Shown here: one piece after another, positions 25,233-33,918 of the stretch
Layout: each line of letters opens with the position of its first letter
Numbering within the stretch: the first letter of the stretch is position 1
DNA from: Photobacterium rosenbergii
GTDB lineage: Bacteria > Pseudomonadota > Gammaproteobacteria > Enterobacterales > Vibrionaceae
Assembly (NCBI RefSeq): GCF_003026455.1
Contig: NZ_PYMB01000032.1
Location: forward strand, 1 to 44,178
Reading direction: 5' to 3'
Length of the DNA stretch: 44,178 nt
Notes under the pieces: model-generated
Told to the model about the DNA's origin: nothing
Databases searched by the model: none
What the model saw: the letters and a program-made list of their open reading frames with translations, nothing else
Translations under genes and position numbers: made by a program

Positions 25233-25886
25233 TTAGCCTTTGTGAGGCAGGATCTCGGCCATTGCAGCGTTGTATGAGGCTTCAAGCGACTCACGGCTAG
25301 TGGCAGTTACACCAAGGTTACGTAATTGGCCATTACCAATACCGTAAATCCAACCATGGATCTTCACTTGCTGGCCACGCTCCCATGCTTGCTGCATGAT
25401 GGTCGAGTTACCTAGGTTGTAGACCTGATAAGCGACGTTGAGCTCGCAGAGTTTGTCGTCCCACTCTTCACGAGGCAATTGGGCAAGATCATCTCGGTGC
25501 TTCATGAACAGATCACGGATATGCAGTAGCCAGTTGTTGATAAGGCCAAGTTGTGGGTTTTCGATAGCGGCAGTCACACCGCCACAGCCATAATGGCCGC
25601 AGACAATAATGTGGCGAACTTTCAGTACGTCGACGGCGTACTGGACCACTGACAGGCAATTAAGATCGGTGTGGATGACCTGGTTGGCCACGTTTCGGTG
25701 AACAAAGAGCTCGCCGGAATCCAATCCGGTTAGGCGTTCGGCGGGAACTCGGCTGTCGGCACAACCGATCCATAGGTATTCTGGGTGCTGGGCTTTCGCA
25801 AGATGGCTAAAGAATTCCGGATTTTCATCCTTGATGTTCTCTGACCAAGCAACGTTATTTGCGAATAGCTGTTTAATATCTGCCAT
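25233..25886 (-). CDS. can: Beta-class carbonic anhydrase
   Basis: Interconverts CO2 and bicarbonate, supplying bicarbonate for carboxylations. The 217-residue protein has the zinc ligands and catalytic pair of the beta class: Cys42-x-Asp44-x-Arg46 (GCADSRVP), His98 and Cys101 (CGHYGCGG). The start MADIKQLFANN and length match E. coli Can. AAGG lies before the ATG. It is divergent from yadG, as in E. coli, and ends at the terminator shared with hpt. Confidence 0.96.
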   Translation of the reverse strand: MADIKQLFANNVAWSENIKDENPEFFSHLAKAQHPEYLWIGCADSRVPAERLTGLDSGELFVHRNVANQVIHTDLNCLSVVQYAVDVLKVRHIIVCGHYGCGGVTAAIENPQLGLINNWLLHIRDLFMKHRDDLAQLPREEWDDKLCELNVAYQVYNLGNSTIMQQAWERGQQVKIHGWIYGIGNGQLRNLGVTATSRESLEASYNAAMAEILPHKG

Positions 25887-25955
25887 GATGATGCCTTTCT
25901 CTGATATTTTATACCCGCAGTTCAGGGAAGCTCCCTGGTGCTGGGGAAAAACAAA

Positions 25956-26001
25956 TTTACATAGGTATCAGTCCTGCTGTCAGTCCTGAGACCTATGTAA
26001 A
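25956..26001. repeat. Inverted repeat enclosing two CAGTCCTG repeats
   Basis: TTTACATAGGT (25956-25966) and ACCTATGTAAA (25991-26001) are perfect 11-base inverted arms. Between them CAGTCCTG occurs twice (25969-25976 and 25981-25988). It lies in the divergent can-yadG promoter region and may be an operator or an RNA hairpin. Confidence 0.5.
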
Positions 26002-26085
26002 CCGGATGTAACTATACACAAGCTGTCTCGATATCAAATCGGAGTAGTTGTCCGAAGAAAGTTTCTAACATTAAGATCGCATTTT

Positions 26086-27018
26086 ATGAACGCTTTGGAA
26101 ATACAAAATTTAAACAAAACCTATAAAGGTGGCGTTAATGCACTGAAAAATATGAGCCTATGTGTTAAGGAAGGCGACTTTTTTGCGCTTCTAGGCCCAA
26201 ACGGTGCTGGTAAATCAACCACAATTGGCATTATTAGCTCGCTGGTAAACAAAACCTCGGGTGAGGTGAAGGTGTTCGGTTATGACCTGGATACCCAGAT
26301 CGTTGAAGCCAAAAAACAGCTGGGCTTGGTGCCGCAGGAATTTAACTTCAACCAGTTCGAGACCGTTGAGCAGATCGTGATCAACCAGGCCGGGTATTAC
26401 GGGGTTGAGAAGGAACTGGCGAAAGAAAGGGCGAAAAAATACCTATCCCAGCTCGACTTGTGGGGCAAGCGTAAAGAGCGTGCCCGTAACCTGTCGGGCG
26501 GGATGAAACGCCGTTTGATGATTGCCCGTGCCCTGATGCATGAGCCACGCCTACTGATCCTCGATGAGCCAACTGCCGGGGTGGATATTGAGCTGCGTCG
26601 CTCGATGTGGGATTTCCTACGTGAGATCAACCGCCAAGGGGTGACGATAATCCTGACCACCCACTACCTGGAAGAAGCCGAGATGCTATGTCGCAACATC
26701 GGTATTATCAATCACGGTGAGCTTATCGAGAACACGTCGATGAAAGCGCTGCTTGGTAAGCTCGAGGTTGAAACCTTCATCCTTGATGTCAAATTGAACG
26801 GTAATAAACCCGTACTGGAAGATATCAACTGGAAGCTGCCGGATAACCATACCCTTGAAGTGGATATCAACAAAGGGGATAGCCTCAACCATGTGTTTAG
26901 CCTACTGACAGAGCAGGGGATCGACGTTATCTCTATGCGCAACAAGGCTAACCGTCTAGAAGAATTGTTCGTGACGCTGGTGGCTAACAGCAAGAGTAAG
27001 CAAGGAGTCCAATCATGA
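26086..27018 (+). CDS. yadG: ABC-2 type transporter ATPase YadG
   Basis: A 310-residue ABC ATPase, the partner of YadH. Walker A is GPNGAGKST (~38-46), the Q-loop follows in GLVPQEFNFN, the signature is LSGGMKRRL (~139-147) and Walker B is LLILDEPTAGVD, with the H-loop TTHYLEEAE. The C-terminal ~80 residues are a family-specific extension. Its ATGA overlaps the start of yadH by four bases. Together they form an exporter of unknown substrate; the order can, yadG, yadH is as in E. coli. Confidence 0.93.
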   Translation: MNALEIQNLNKTYKGGVNALKNMSLCVKEGDFFALLGPNGAGKSTTIGIISSLVNKTSGEVKVFGYDLDTQIVEAKKQLGLVPQEFNFNQFETVEQIVINQAGYYGVEKELAKERAKKYLSQLDLWGKRKERARNLSGGMKRRLMIARALMHEPRLLILDEPTAGVDIELRRSMWDFLREINRQGVTIILTTHYLEEAEMLCRNIGIINHGELIENTSMKALLGKLEVETFILDVKLNGNKPVLEDINWKLPDNHTLEVDINKGDSLNHVFSLLTEQGIDVISMRNKANRLEELFVTLVANSKSKQGVQS

Positions 27019-27785
27019 ATCGGCAGTACTGGATTGCCTTCAAAAGCTTGATCACCAAAGAAGTCAACCGCTTTGCCCGGATCTGGGTACAGACCATGGT
27101 GCCGCCGGCAATTACTATGACCCTGTACTTCGTGATCTTCGGTAGCTTGATCGGTAGCCGGATAGGTGAGATGGGCGGTTTTAGCTACATGGAATACATT
27201 GTACCCGGCCTGATTATGATGTCGGTGATCACCAACTCCTACTCCAATGTAGCGTCGTCGTTCTTCAGTGCCAAGTTCCAGCACAATATCGAGGAGTTGC
27301 TGGTGGCGCCGGTGCCGAACTACATCATCATTGCCGGCTTTGTCGGTGGTGGGGTCTTGCGCGGCCTTGGTGTGGGTGTGATTGTCTCCGTGGTTTCCCT
27401 ACTGTTTGTCGACCTGCAAATCGCTCATTTTGGCGTTATTGTCGCCACCGTATTGATGACCTCTGTGGTGTTCTCGCTAGGCGGTTTGATCAATGCTGTT
27501 TTTGCCAAGACGTTTGATGATATCAGTATTATCCCGACCTTCGTGCTGACACCGCTAACATACTTGGGTGGGGTGTTCTACTCACTGAGTTTGCTGCCGG
27601 AGTTCTGGCAGGGGGTGTCAAAGCTGAACCCAATCGTCTACATGGTCAATGCCTTCCGTTACGGCTTCCTTGGCGTATCGGATGTTGGTATCGGTACGTC
27701 GTTTGCCGTATTGGGCGTGTTTACCGTTATCCTTTACAGCATCTGCTATTACCTGATCTCGCGTGGTATTGGTCTGCGTTCATAA
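27015..27785 (+). CDS. yadH: ABC-2 type transporter permease YadH
   Basis: A 256-residue inner-membrane protein with about six helices, the ABC-2 membrane domain that works with YadG. Features are MNRQYWIAFKSLITKEVNRFARIW-type start, VPGLIMMSVITNSYSNVASSFFSAKFQ, and TPLTYLGGVFYSL before the last helices. Length equals E. coli YadH. The start overlaps the yadG stop (ATGA). A strong terminator follows. Substrate unknown. Confidence 0.93.
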   Translation: MNRQYWIAFKSLITKEVNRFARIWVQTMVPPAITMTLYFVIFGSLIGSRIGEMGGFSYMEYIVPGLIMMSVITNSYSNVASSFFSAKFQHNIEELLVAPVPNYIIIAGFVGGGVLRGLGVGVIVSVVSLLFVDLQIAHFGVIVATVLMTSVVFSLGGLINAVFAKTFDDISIIPTFVLTPLTYLGGVFYSLSLLPEFWQGVSKLNPIVYMVNAFRYGFLGVSDVGIGTSFAVLGVFTVILYSICYYLISRGIGLRS

Positions 27786-27803
27786 GTTAGGTATCCCGAA
27801 AAC

Positions 27804-27831
27804 AAAAATCCCGGCCAAGGCCGGGATTTTT
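27804..27831. terminator. Bidirectional terminator, yadH / panC
   Basis: AAAAATCCCGGCC and GGCCGGGATTTTT, 13 bp around AA (a CAAG loop in practice), with U runs on both strands. It separates the convergent yadH and panC genes. Confidence 0.93.
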
Positions 27832-27849
27832 TTATTACTGGAATGCTGC

Positions 27850-28728
27850 TTATTCTTCTGTTGCTGCAGCTGTTGCAGTGCTTAGCTCAACCACCTGGTT
27901 GTCGATAAGGCGGGCTTTGCCGAGGAAGGCAGACATCAGGATCACGGCCTGCTGGGTCTCTTCACTGATAGGCTGAAGGCTGATGGCATCGCGGATATAG
28001 ATTTCATCCGGTTGTAGGCCGGCAGCGCGCAACTGGTCGTTGGCATCAACCACGATTTCGGCGTAGTCGCTACGGCCGCCGCGCATCTGGCTGCTGATCC
28101 AACGCATAGTGCGGGCCAGTACTGGCGCACGTTGGCGCTCATCAACGGTTAGGTAACCGTTGCGTGAGCTCATGGCCAGGCCGTCCATTTCACGAACAGT
28201 GGCAACGCCGACAACTTCGATATCCATCGCAAGGTCGATCACCATCTGGCGGATCAGGGCTAGCTGCTGGTAGTCTTTTTCACCAAAGCAGGCAATATCC
28301 GGCTGAACAATGTTGAACAGCTTGGTCACAATCGTCGAAACACCACGGAAATGACTTGGACGCAGGGCACCTTCAAGCATGGTCGATAGACCCGGGACTT
28401 CAACGAAAGTCTGGCGGTCCAGGCCTTCCGGATACATGATGTCCGGGGTTGGAGTGAAGACCAGTTCAACGCCTTCGTTGTTCAACTTGGCAAGGTCTTC
28501 TTCCATGGTGCGCGGGTAGTTGTCGAGATCGTCTGCCTTGTCGAACTGCATCGGATTGACAAAAATGCTAACCACAACCACATCTGCCATTTCACGGGCC
28601 TTGCGGACCAGTGTCAGGTGGCCTTCATGCAGGTTTCCCATTGTCGGTACGAAAGCAATCCGACGGCCTTCACGGCGCCAGCTTCGGATTTGCTCGCGGA
28701 TCTGGGCAATCTCGGCGAATGTTTGCAT
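27850..28728 (-). CDS. panC: Pantothenate synthetase
   Basis: Joins pantoate and beta-alanine with ATP, the last step of pantothenate synthesis. The 292 residues carry the HIGH-type motif (TMGNLHEGHLTL, ~30-41), the pantoate-site FGEKDYQQL, and the KMSKS-like AMSSRNGYL. An Ala/Thr/Glu tail of about 12 residues goes past the usual end. AAGGAA lies before the ATG and overlaps the panB stop region; panB is upstream in the same operon, nine bases apart. Confidence 0.96.
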   Translation of the reverse strand: MQTFAEIAQIREQIRSWRREGRRIAFVPTMGNLHEGHLTLVRKAREMADVVVVSIFVNPMQFDKADDLDNYPRTMEEDLAKLNNEGVELVFTPTPDIMYPEGLDRQTFVEVPGLSTMLEGALRPSHFRGVSTIVTKLFNIVQPDIACFGEKDYQQLALIRQMVIDLAMDIEVVGVATVREMDGLAMSSRNGYLTVDERQRAPVLARTMRWISSQMRGGRSDYAEIVVDANDQLRAAGLQPDEIYIRDAISLQPISEETQQAVILMSAFLGKARLIDNQVVELSTATAAATEE

Positions 28729-28737
28729 TTTTATTCC

Positions 28738-29532
28738 TTATTCAAAGGTATGTTCTGGGCCAGGGAAAGTGCCGGCCTCGACATCTTCTAGGTATTTGGT
28801 GACGGCTGCGCGCATCTCGCCGGTTTCTGCCAGGTAGTTCTTGGAGAAACGAGGGATATAGTTAGCTGAAATCCCGAACATATCGTGCATGACCAAGATC
28901 TGGCCATCAGTCACATTGCCAGCACCGATACCGATCACCGGTACCTCAACGGCCTTGGTGATACGCTCTGCCAGGCTGGCCGGTACGCACTCCAGCAAGA
29001 TAATTTGTGCACCCGCGTTTTTCAGCAGGATAGCATCTTTTACCATCTGCTCAGCGTGGTCGGAGTCACGTCCTTGCACTTTGTAGCCACCAAAAATATT
29101 GACAGATTGAGGGGTTAGCCCCAAATGCGCACAGACAGGCACAGCACGTTCGGTCAATTTGGTCACAGTTTCTGCCAACCAACCGCCGCCTTCGAGCTTC
29201 ACCATGTTGGCACCGGCACGCATTAGTGTCGCGGCATTCTCACAAGCCTGCTCTGGGGTGGCATAGCTCATAAATGGCATATCGGCCATCAGCAGTGAGT
29301 TTGGACTACCGGCACGAACCGCACGGGTATGGTAGGCAATATCCTCTACCGTTACCGGAAGGGTGTCAGGCTTGCCTTGCAGTACCATGCCTAGTGAGTC
29401 GCCGACCAGCATCACTGGTACGCCTTGCTGTTCGAACAGCTGGGAAAAGCTGGCATCGTAAGCGGTAACCGAGGCAAATTTACGACCTTCCTGCTTCCAT
29501 GTCATCAGGTCGTTGATAGTGATCTTTTTCAT
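28738..29532 (-). CDS. panB: Ketopantoate hydroxymethyltransferase
   Basis: Makes ketopantoate from 2-oxoisovalerate and methylene-tetrahydrofolate, the first committed step to pantothenate. The 264 residues match the family: MKKITINDLMTWKQEG start, LVGDSLGMVLQG (~43-54), AHLGLTPQSVN and IGIGAGNVTDGQILVMHD. Metal-binding aspartates lie in the MVGDS-type and ADMPF motifs. GGGAGAA lies just before the ATG. It sits 28 bases after folK and 9 bases before panC. Confidence 0.96.
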   Translation of the reverse strand: MKKITINDLMTWKQEGRKFASVTAYDASFSQLFEQQGVPVMLVGDSLGMVLQGKPDTLPVTVEDIAYHTRAVRAGSPNSLLMADMPFMSYATPEQACENAATLMRAGANMVKLEGGGWLAETVTKLTERAVPVCAHLGLTPQSVNIFGGYKVQGRDSDHAEQMVKDAILLKNAGAQIILLECVPASLAERITKAVEVPVIGIGAGNVTDGQILVMHDMFGISANYIPRFSKNYLAETGEMRAAVTKYLEDVEAGTFPGPEHTFE

Positions 29533-29560
29533 GTGTTCTCCCTTTAATCCTGAGAAATGG

Positions 29561-30046
29561 TTACTGAGACCAGATGCTCAGCCCGTTACGGTCTACCTGC
29601 TCCAGCAGTGTTTTAAGCGGAGTGTGGTCGGGTAGTACCAGCTCAGGGGCAATTTCCGCGAGTGGGTAAAGCACAAACTCACGGACTTTCATTCCGTAAT
29701 GCGGCACTGTCAGGCGCTCGCAGTGGTGTTCAAGGTCGCCGTACAGGACGATATCGAGATCCAGGGTACGTGGTCCCCAGCGTTCGGCCTTGCGGACCCG
29801 GCCATGCTCTTGCTCGATGGACTGGGTGCAATCTAGCAAAGCCAGTGGGCTTAGCTTGGTCTCGACAGCGATGACGGCATTGATGTAGTCAGGCTGGTCC
29901 TGCGGGCCCATTGGTGTGCTGCTGTAGAGTGAGGACACGGCTACAACATTGAGATCGGGGTGCTGCTTGAGCACCTCGATCGCACTTTGGGCCTGGGCGA
30001 CAGGATCGGCAAGGTTACTGCCGATAGCAATATAGGCTAGGGTCAT
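29561..30046 (-). CDS. folK: HPPK, folate pyrophosphokinase
   Basis: Transfers pyrophosphate from ATP to 6-hydroxymethyl-dihydropterin in folate synthesis. The 161 residues hold the family start TLAYIAIGSNL, the pterin-site SSLYSSTPMGPQDQPDYINA (~39-58), and the metal-binding RWGPRTLDLDI with two aspartates. Its start overlaps the pcnB stop by four bases, so translation is probably coupled. E. coli has the same pcnB-folK arrangement. Confidence 0.96.
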   Translation of the reverse strand: MTLAYIAIGSNLADPVAQAQSAIEVLKQHPDLNVVAVSSLYSSTPMGPQDQPDYINAVIAVETKLSPLALLDCTQSIEQEHGRVRKAERWGPRTLDLDIVLYGDLEHHCERLTVPHYGMKVREFVLYPLAEIAPELVLPDHTPLKTLLEQVDRNGLSIWSQ

Positions 30047-31452
30047 GACGATTTAGCCTGTGGTTTCTTGCGGCGCTGTTGCGGGCGGCGACGGCGACGG
30101 CGAGGGGCGCCAGAGCCACCTTCGTTGATCTGCTGCACCATCTTGCTGCGCTGGTTGCGGTCACCGTGCTGGAACTTGTCCCACCATTGGGCCAACTCGG
30201 CAATGTCTTCACTTTCGAAATTACCACGCATCTCCAGGAAGTCGAAGGCGGCGCGGAATTTCGGGTGCTCCATCATCTTGAAGGCACGTTTGCCGCTGCG
30301 GCGGTTGAAACGGGTCTGCTGCTGCCAGATATCACGGATAGTCGTGGTAAAGCGACGCGGGATAGCAATCGTCTTGACCTGCTCATCGAGAATATCGTTA
30401 GCGGCGACCATAAAGGCGTCATAGTAGGCCAGGCCGCTGGCAAAGGCGACTTCCTCGGCACGGGTAACCAGCGGGTACCACAGCATGGCTGCGAACATGA
30501 AGGCTGGGTTAACACGCTTGCCGTCGGCAATACGCTTATCGGTTGCCGATAGGATGTGTTCGATCATCTGCTCGGTCTGGCTGCTGTGATCTTCAGTGAA
30601 GTGTTCAGACAGAAGCGGGAACAGTTGCTGGAACAAGTTGTATTCGCGCAGCAGTTTGTAGGTCTGTAGACCGTCACCTGACTGTAGCAACTTGAGGCTT
30701 TCTTCGAACAGGCGGGCAGCCGGAATGTCCTGCAGCAGGGTCGACAGCGGCTTGATAGGATCTGCTGTGTTCGGTTCGATATCCATGTCCAGCTTGGCGG
30801 CAAAGCGCACGGCACGCAGCATACGCACCGGGTCTTCGCGGTAGCGGGTTTCCGGATCGCCGATCAGGCGGATGATACGGTTATCAAGATCTTCTACCCC
30901 GTTGACGTAATCGGCAACGCTGAAATCCTTGATGCTGTAGTAGAGCGCATTGATGGTGAAATCACGGCGCTCGGCATCTTCTTCGATGCTGCCGTAGACA
31001 TTGTCACGCAGCAGCATGCCTTCCTGGCTCTGGGCCGAGACATTCTTCTTGTCCTTGATGCTCGGCTTGGCATCGGAGTGGTGGCCACGGAAGGTGGCGA
31101 CTTCAATGACGTCTCTGCCGAACAGAATATGGGCCAAGCGGAAGCGACGGCCAATCAGGCGACAGTTGCGGAACAACTGCTTGATTTGCTCCGGTGTCGC
31201 GTTGGTGGCAATGTCGAAGTCTTTTGGCTGTTTGTCCAACAGGAGATCGCGAACACCACCACCGACCAGATATGCGTCATATCCGGCTTTATTTAGGCGG
31301 TAAAGGACTTTCAGCGCATTCTCGCTGATATCTTTACGTGAAATACCGTGCTCTTGGCGCTGATAAACTTGCAAGGCGAGTTCCTCATGGTCGAGATCAC
31401 TTGCGTCTCGATTCAGTACCTTACGGCAAAAGCTGGCGACTCGATTAAAGAT
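30043..31452 (-). CDS. pcnB: Poly(A) polymerase I, likely non-AUG start
   Basis: Adds A tails to RNA 3' ends and so promotes decay; also controls plasmid copy number through RNA I. The nucleotidyltransferase head shows LVGGGVRDLLL and KDFDIATNA (two catalytic Asp), then RRFRLAHILFG and the RNA-binding core; the C-terminus is basic (RRRRRRPQQRRKK). An ATG at 31464 lies in frame, but it overlaps the only Shine-Dalgarno sequence (GAGGTG, 31457-31462) and has none of its own. The E. coli protein starts MFTRVANFCRKVL, which aligns with IFNRVASFCRKVL here, so the aligned start is the ATC at 31452, six bases after GAGG. E. coli pcnB is known to start at AUU. The upstream gluQ stop is 178 bases away. 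Confidence 0.93.
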   Translation of the reverse strand: MFNRVASFCRKVLNRDASDLDHEELALQVYQRQEHGISRKDISENALKVLYRLNKAGYDAYLVGGGVRDLLLDKQPKDFDIATNATPEQIKQLFRNCRLIGRRFRLAHILFGRDVIEVATFRGHHSDAKPSIKDKKNVSAQSQEGMLLRDNVYGSIEEDAERRDFTINALYYSIKDFSVADYVNGVEDLDNRIIRLIGDPETRYREDPVRMLRAVRFAAKLDMDIEPNTADPIKPLSTLLQDIPAARLFEESLKLLQSGDGLQTYKLLREYNLFQQLFPLLSEHFTEDHSSQTEQMIEHILSATDKRIADGKRVNPAFMFAAMLWYPLVTRAEEVAFASGLAYYDAFMVAANDILDEQVKTIAIPRRFTTTIRDIWQQQTRFNRRSGKRAFKMMEHPKFRAAFDFLEMRGNFESEDIAELAQWWDKFQHGDRNQRSKMVQQINEGGSGAPRRRRRRPQQRRKKPQAKSS

Positions 31453-31456
31453 AATA

Positions 31457-31462
31457 CACCTC
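31457..31462 (-). promoter_or_regulatory. Shine-Dalgarno sequence that decides the pcnB start
   Basis: GAGGTG on the minus strand lies inside the first in-frame ATG (ATGAGGTG), so it cannot serve that ATG. It is well spaced for ATC at 31452 and too close for ATT at 31455. Confidence 0.65.
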
Positions 31463-31630
31463 ATTTATGTGGGTCGGATTCAACAAACAGCCGCATATCA
31501 TATATCACAGCAGGCCATTTTAGAATCCTAGCGCTTGTTTCCCCCGCATTTTGGCGGCAATTTGCGGGCATTTCGGGGGCAGCAAGGCGGTTAACGTTTA
31601 GCTGGGCGACAATACTGCAGAAGCTTGGTT

Positions 31631-32524
31631 TCAACCGTGTGAAGGGTCGAAAGTTATCGCTGTGGTTGCCGGCAGGTTAGCTATCTGCCAATGGGCAATT
31701 CCCCAGCACAAAATCTCTCGGGTTGTCGAGCTAGCCAGATCTGTTGGTGGCTGCAAGCCTAAGAATCGCATCGCTTCGACCAGCGCCGGTCTTGGGTTGG
31801 CCTTGTCGATGGCCGGGGCATGGTTCTGCTTCGAGAGCTTGTTGCCGTTTTCGGTCACTGCCAGTGGCAAGTGCAGGTAACTCACTTCAGGTTGACCGAG
31901 CAGCCGATAGAGGCCTATCTGGCGGCCGGTTGGCTCAATTAAGTCTGCGCCGCGGACAACCTCAGTGATCCCCTGCTCAATGTCATCCAGTACTACTGCC
32001 AGATTATAGGCGAACAGGCCATCGCGGCGGCGGATAATGAAATCCTCTTCGGCCAGTGGTGCCGGGATATTGATATGGCCATGCAGTAGGTCATCGAAGA
32101 CTAATACGGGCTCATCGACCTTGAGGCGGATGGCGTGTCCAGCAGCCTGGAGCTGCTTGTCACGGCAGTTACCCGGATAGAAGCCCCCAGCTTGCTTGAT
32201 TTGCTTACGGGTACATTGGCAGTAATAGGCCTGTTGGTCGGCCAGCCAGGCATTAATCTGGGCTTGGTAGGCGTCGTGACGCTGGCTTTGGTACATGATC
32301 CCACCGTCCCATTCGAGGCCATAGGCTTCGAGGGTATGTAGGATATCATCCGCAGCACCGGGCATTTCCCGAGGCGGATCCAGATCTTCCATCCTAACTA
32401 GCCAGGTGCCTTGCTGGGCTTTGGCTTGCAGATAGCTACCCAAGGCAGCAACCAGTGAGCCGAAGTGCAGGGGACCTGATGGGGATGGGGCGAAACGGCC
32501 AATATAGTGCTTGTTTGTACTCAT
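31631..32524 (-). CDS. gluQ: Glutamyl-queuosine tRNA(Asp) synthetase
   Basis: Attaches glutamate to the queuosine base of tRNA-Asp; a truncated glutamyl-tRNA synthetase without the anticodon-binding domain. From the chosen ATG it has 297 residues. The Rossmann fold shows GRFAPSPSGPLHFGSLVAALGS (HIGH-type, here HFGS), a zinc-like CQCTRKQ... C site (~96-115) and the KLSKQ motif (~230). An in-frame TTG at 32539 would add five residues; the E. coli start aligns with the ATG. It follows dksA across a terminator and precedes pcnB, as in E. coli. Confidence 0.94.
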   Translation of the reverse strand: MSTNKHYIGRFAPSPSGPLHFGSLVAALGSYLQAKAQQGTWLVRMEDLDPPREMPGAADDILHTLEAYGLEWDGGIMYQSQRHDAYQAQINAWLADQQAYYCQCTRKQIKQAGGFYPGNCRDKQLQAAGHAIRLKVDEPVLVFDDLLHGHINIPAPLAEEDFIIRRRDGLFAYNLAVVLDDIEQGITEVVRGADLIEPTGRQIGLYRLLGQPEVSYLHLPLAVTENGNKLSKQNHAPAIDKANPRPALVEAMRFLGLQPPTDLASSTTREILCWGIAHWQIANLPATTAITFDPSHG

Positions 32525-32543
32525 AAGAAAATCAATCAAAACG

Positions 32544-32565
32544 AAAAAGGGAGCTAGCGCTCCCT
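32544..32565 (-). terminator. Terminator between dksA and gluQ
   Basis: AGGGAGC and GCTCCCT (7 bp around a four-base loop), followed on the minus strand by T5. It starts about 30 bases after the dksA stop and 20 bases before gluQ, so gluQ depends on read-through or its own promoter. Confidence 0.88.
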
Positions 32566-32595
32566 CTTGACTATCATGGTGCTGTACGAATCGTA

Positions 32596-33045
32596 CTAGC
32601 CTGCCATCTGCTTTTCTTTGATTTCAGCCAGCGTCTTACAGTCGATACATAGGTCGGCTGTTGGACGGGCTTCCAGACGGCGGATACCAATCTCGATACC
32701 GCAAGATTCACAGAAACCGAAGTCATCATCTTCAATGCGCTGAAGGGTTTTCTCGATTTTCTTGATCAATTTACGTTCGCGGTCGCGGTTGCGAAGCTCT
32801 AGGCTGAACTCTTCTTCCTGAGCGGCGCGGTCAACGGGATCTGGGAAGTTGGCTGCTTCGTCCTGCATGTGGTTTACAGTACGATCAACTTCTTCACGTA
32901 ACTGGTTGCGCCAAGCACCAAGAATCTTACGGAAGTGCTCTAGCTGAGCTTCACCCATGTATTCTTCGCCAGCCTTTTCCTGATAAGGTTCAACCCCAGC
33001 AATAGCCAGGATGCCTAGCGATTTTTTAACGTTGCTCTCTGGCAT
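32596..33045 (-). CDS. dksA: RNA polymerase-binding regulator DksA
   Basis: Binds the secondary channel of RNA polymerase and, with ppGpp, lowers stable-RNA and raises amino-acid gene transcription. The 149-residue protein has the coiled-coil tip DPVDRA (the D-x-x-D-x-A site) and the four-cysteine zinc finger CESCGIEIG ... LCIDC. The frame opens at 33078, but AGGAGA stands before the ATG at 33045 and the family starts MPE. The stringent-type promoter of the tRNA operon in this window (42223-42251) is a likely target of DksA. Confidence 0.96.
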   Translation of the reverse strand: MPESNVKKSLGILAIAGVEPYQEKAGEEYMGEAQLEHFRKILGAWRNQLREEVDRTVNHMQDEAANFPDPVDRAAQEEEFSLELRNRDRERKLIKKIEKTLQRIEDDDFGFCESCGIEIGIRRLEARPTADLCIDCKTLAEIKEKQMAG

Positions 33046-33181
33046 ATAGCATCTCCTAATATACCTAATAACCGTCACTGGTTAAATTTGGGCGGTATCT
33101 ATAGCAGAAAGGGAGTGGTGTGGCAATTGCTGCATATATTCAATTTTATACCAATGTGAAGAAACCATCACTTTGCGGTAC

Positions 33182-33895
33182 TTACTGGTTGAATTTTATG
33201 CGATGCGCGAGGTAGAGTTCCGTTGGGTTCAATACCGCCTTGTAACACAGGATCTCTACGCCAGCCCGCTCTGCTTGTTGTATTAATGAAAAGTAGTCCG
33301 GGTCTATATGGTGTGCCGCAGATACTTTTTCAATCCCTGAATGTAAAATTGCGAAAAAAAGTATGGCACGTTCACCGTTTTGTGCCACTTCAATTAATTC
33401 TCGCAGGTGCTTTTGCCCCCGGGTTGTTACTGCGTCCGGGAAAAAACCTTGCCCTTCCTTTCCTTGGTCCAGCAGAGTGACACTCTTTACTTCAATATAG
33501 CAATCAGGTTTTGATTCGTCTTGTAATAAAACATCTATCCTGCTGTTTTCACTACCATACTTAACTTCGGTGCGAAGTGATGAATAGCCTGCCAATTCTG
33601 TGATGACATTCTTGTTAATGGCCTCGACTACCAAGCGGTTGGCCTGTGCGGTGTTGACGCAGATAGTATGCCCTTCTTTAGTTTGAGAAAGCTCCCAGCT
33701 GTTCGGATATTTCCGCTTTGGGTTATCAGAAGTGGAATACCACACGGTATTACCCGGCTCGGCACACCCTGTCATAGCACCGGTATTGGCACAGTGGATG
33801 GTGGTGGTTGAGCCGTCGGGCAAGGTGATGTCGGCGAGAAAACGCTTGTAGCGTTTGATGAGGGTGGCTGATTGCAGTGGTGCGTTGAACTTCAT
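33182..33895 (-). CDS. sfsA: SfsA family protein
   Basis: A 237-residue protein like E. coli SfsA, which affects maltose gene expression and is related to nucleases; its molecular role is not settled. It starts MKFNAPLQSATLIKRYKRFLADI, and shows HCANTGAMTGC, YSTSDNPKRKYPNSWEL, and the nuclease-like DVLLQDESK..CYIEVKSVTL. A longer frame begins at 33940, but AAGG precedes the ATG at 33895 and E. coli SfsA starts there. The middle part is more AT-rich than its neighbours. It lies 23 bases after thpR and probably shares its transcript. Confidence 0.93.
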   Translation of the reverse strand: MKFNAPLQSATLIKRYKRFLADITLPDGSTTTIHCANTGAMTGCAEPGNTVWYSTSDNPKRKYPNSWELSQTKEGHTICVNTAQANRLVVEAINKNVITELAGYSSLRTEVKYGSENSRIDVLLQDESKPDCYIEVKSVTLLDQGKEGQGFFPDAVTTRGQKHLRELIEVAQNGERAILFFAILHSGIEKVSAAHHIDPDYFSLIQQAERAGVEILCYKAVLNPTELYLAHRIKFNQ

Positions 33896-33918
33896 ACCTT
33901 GTCCTGTTGTTTTTCTTG

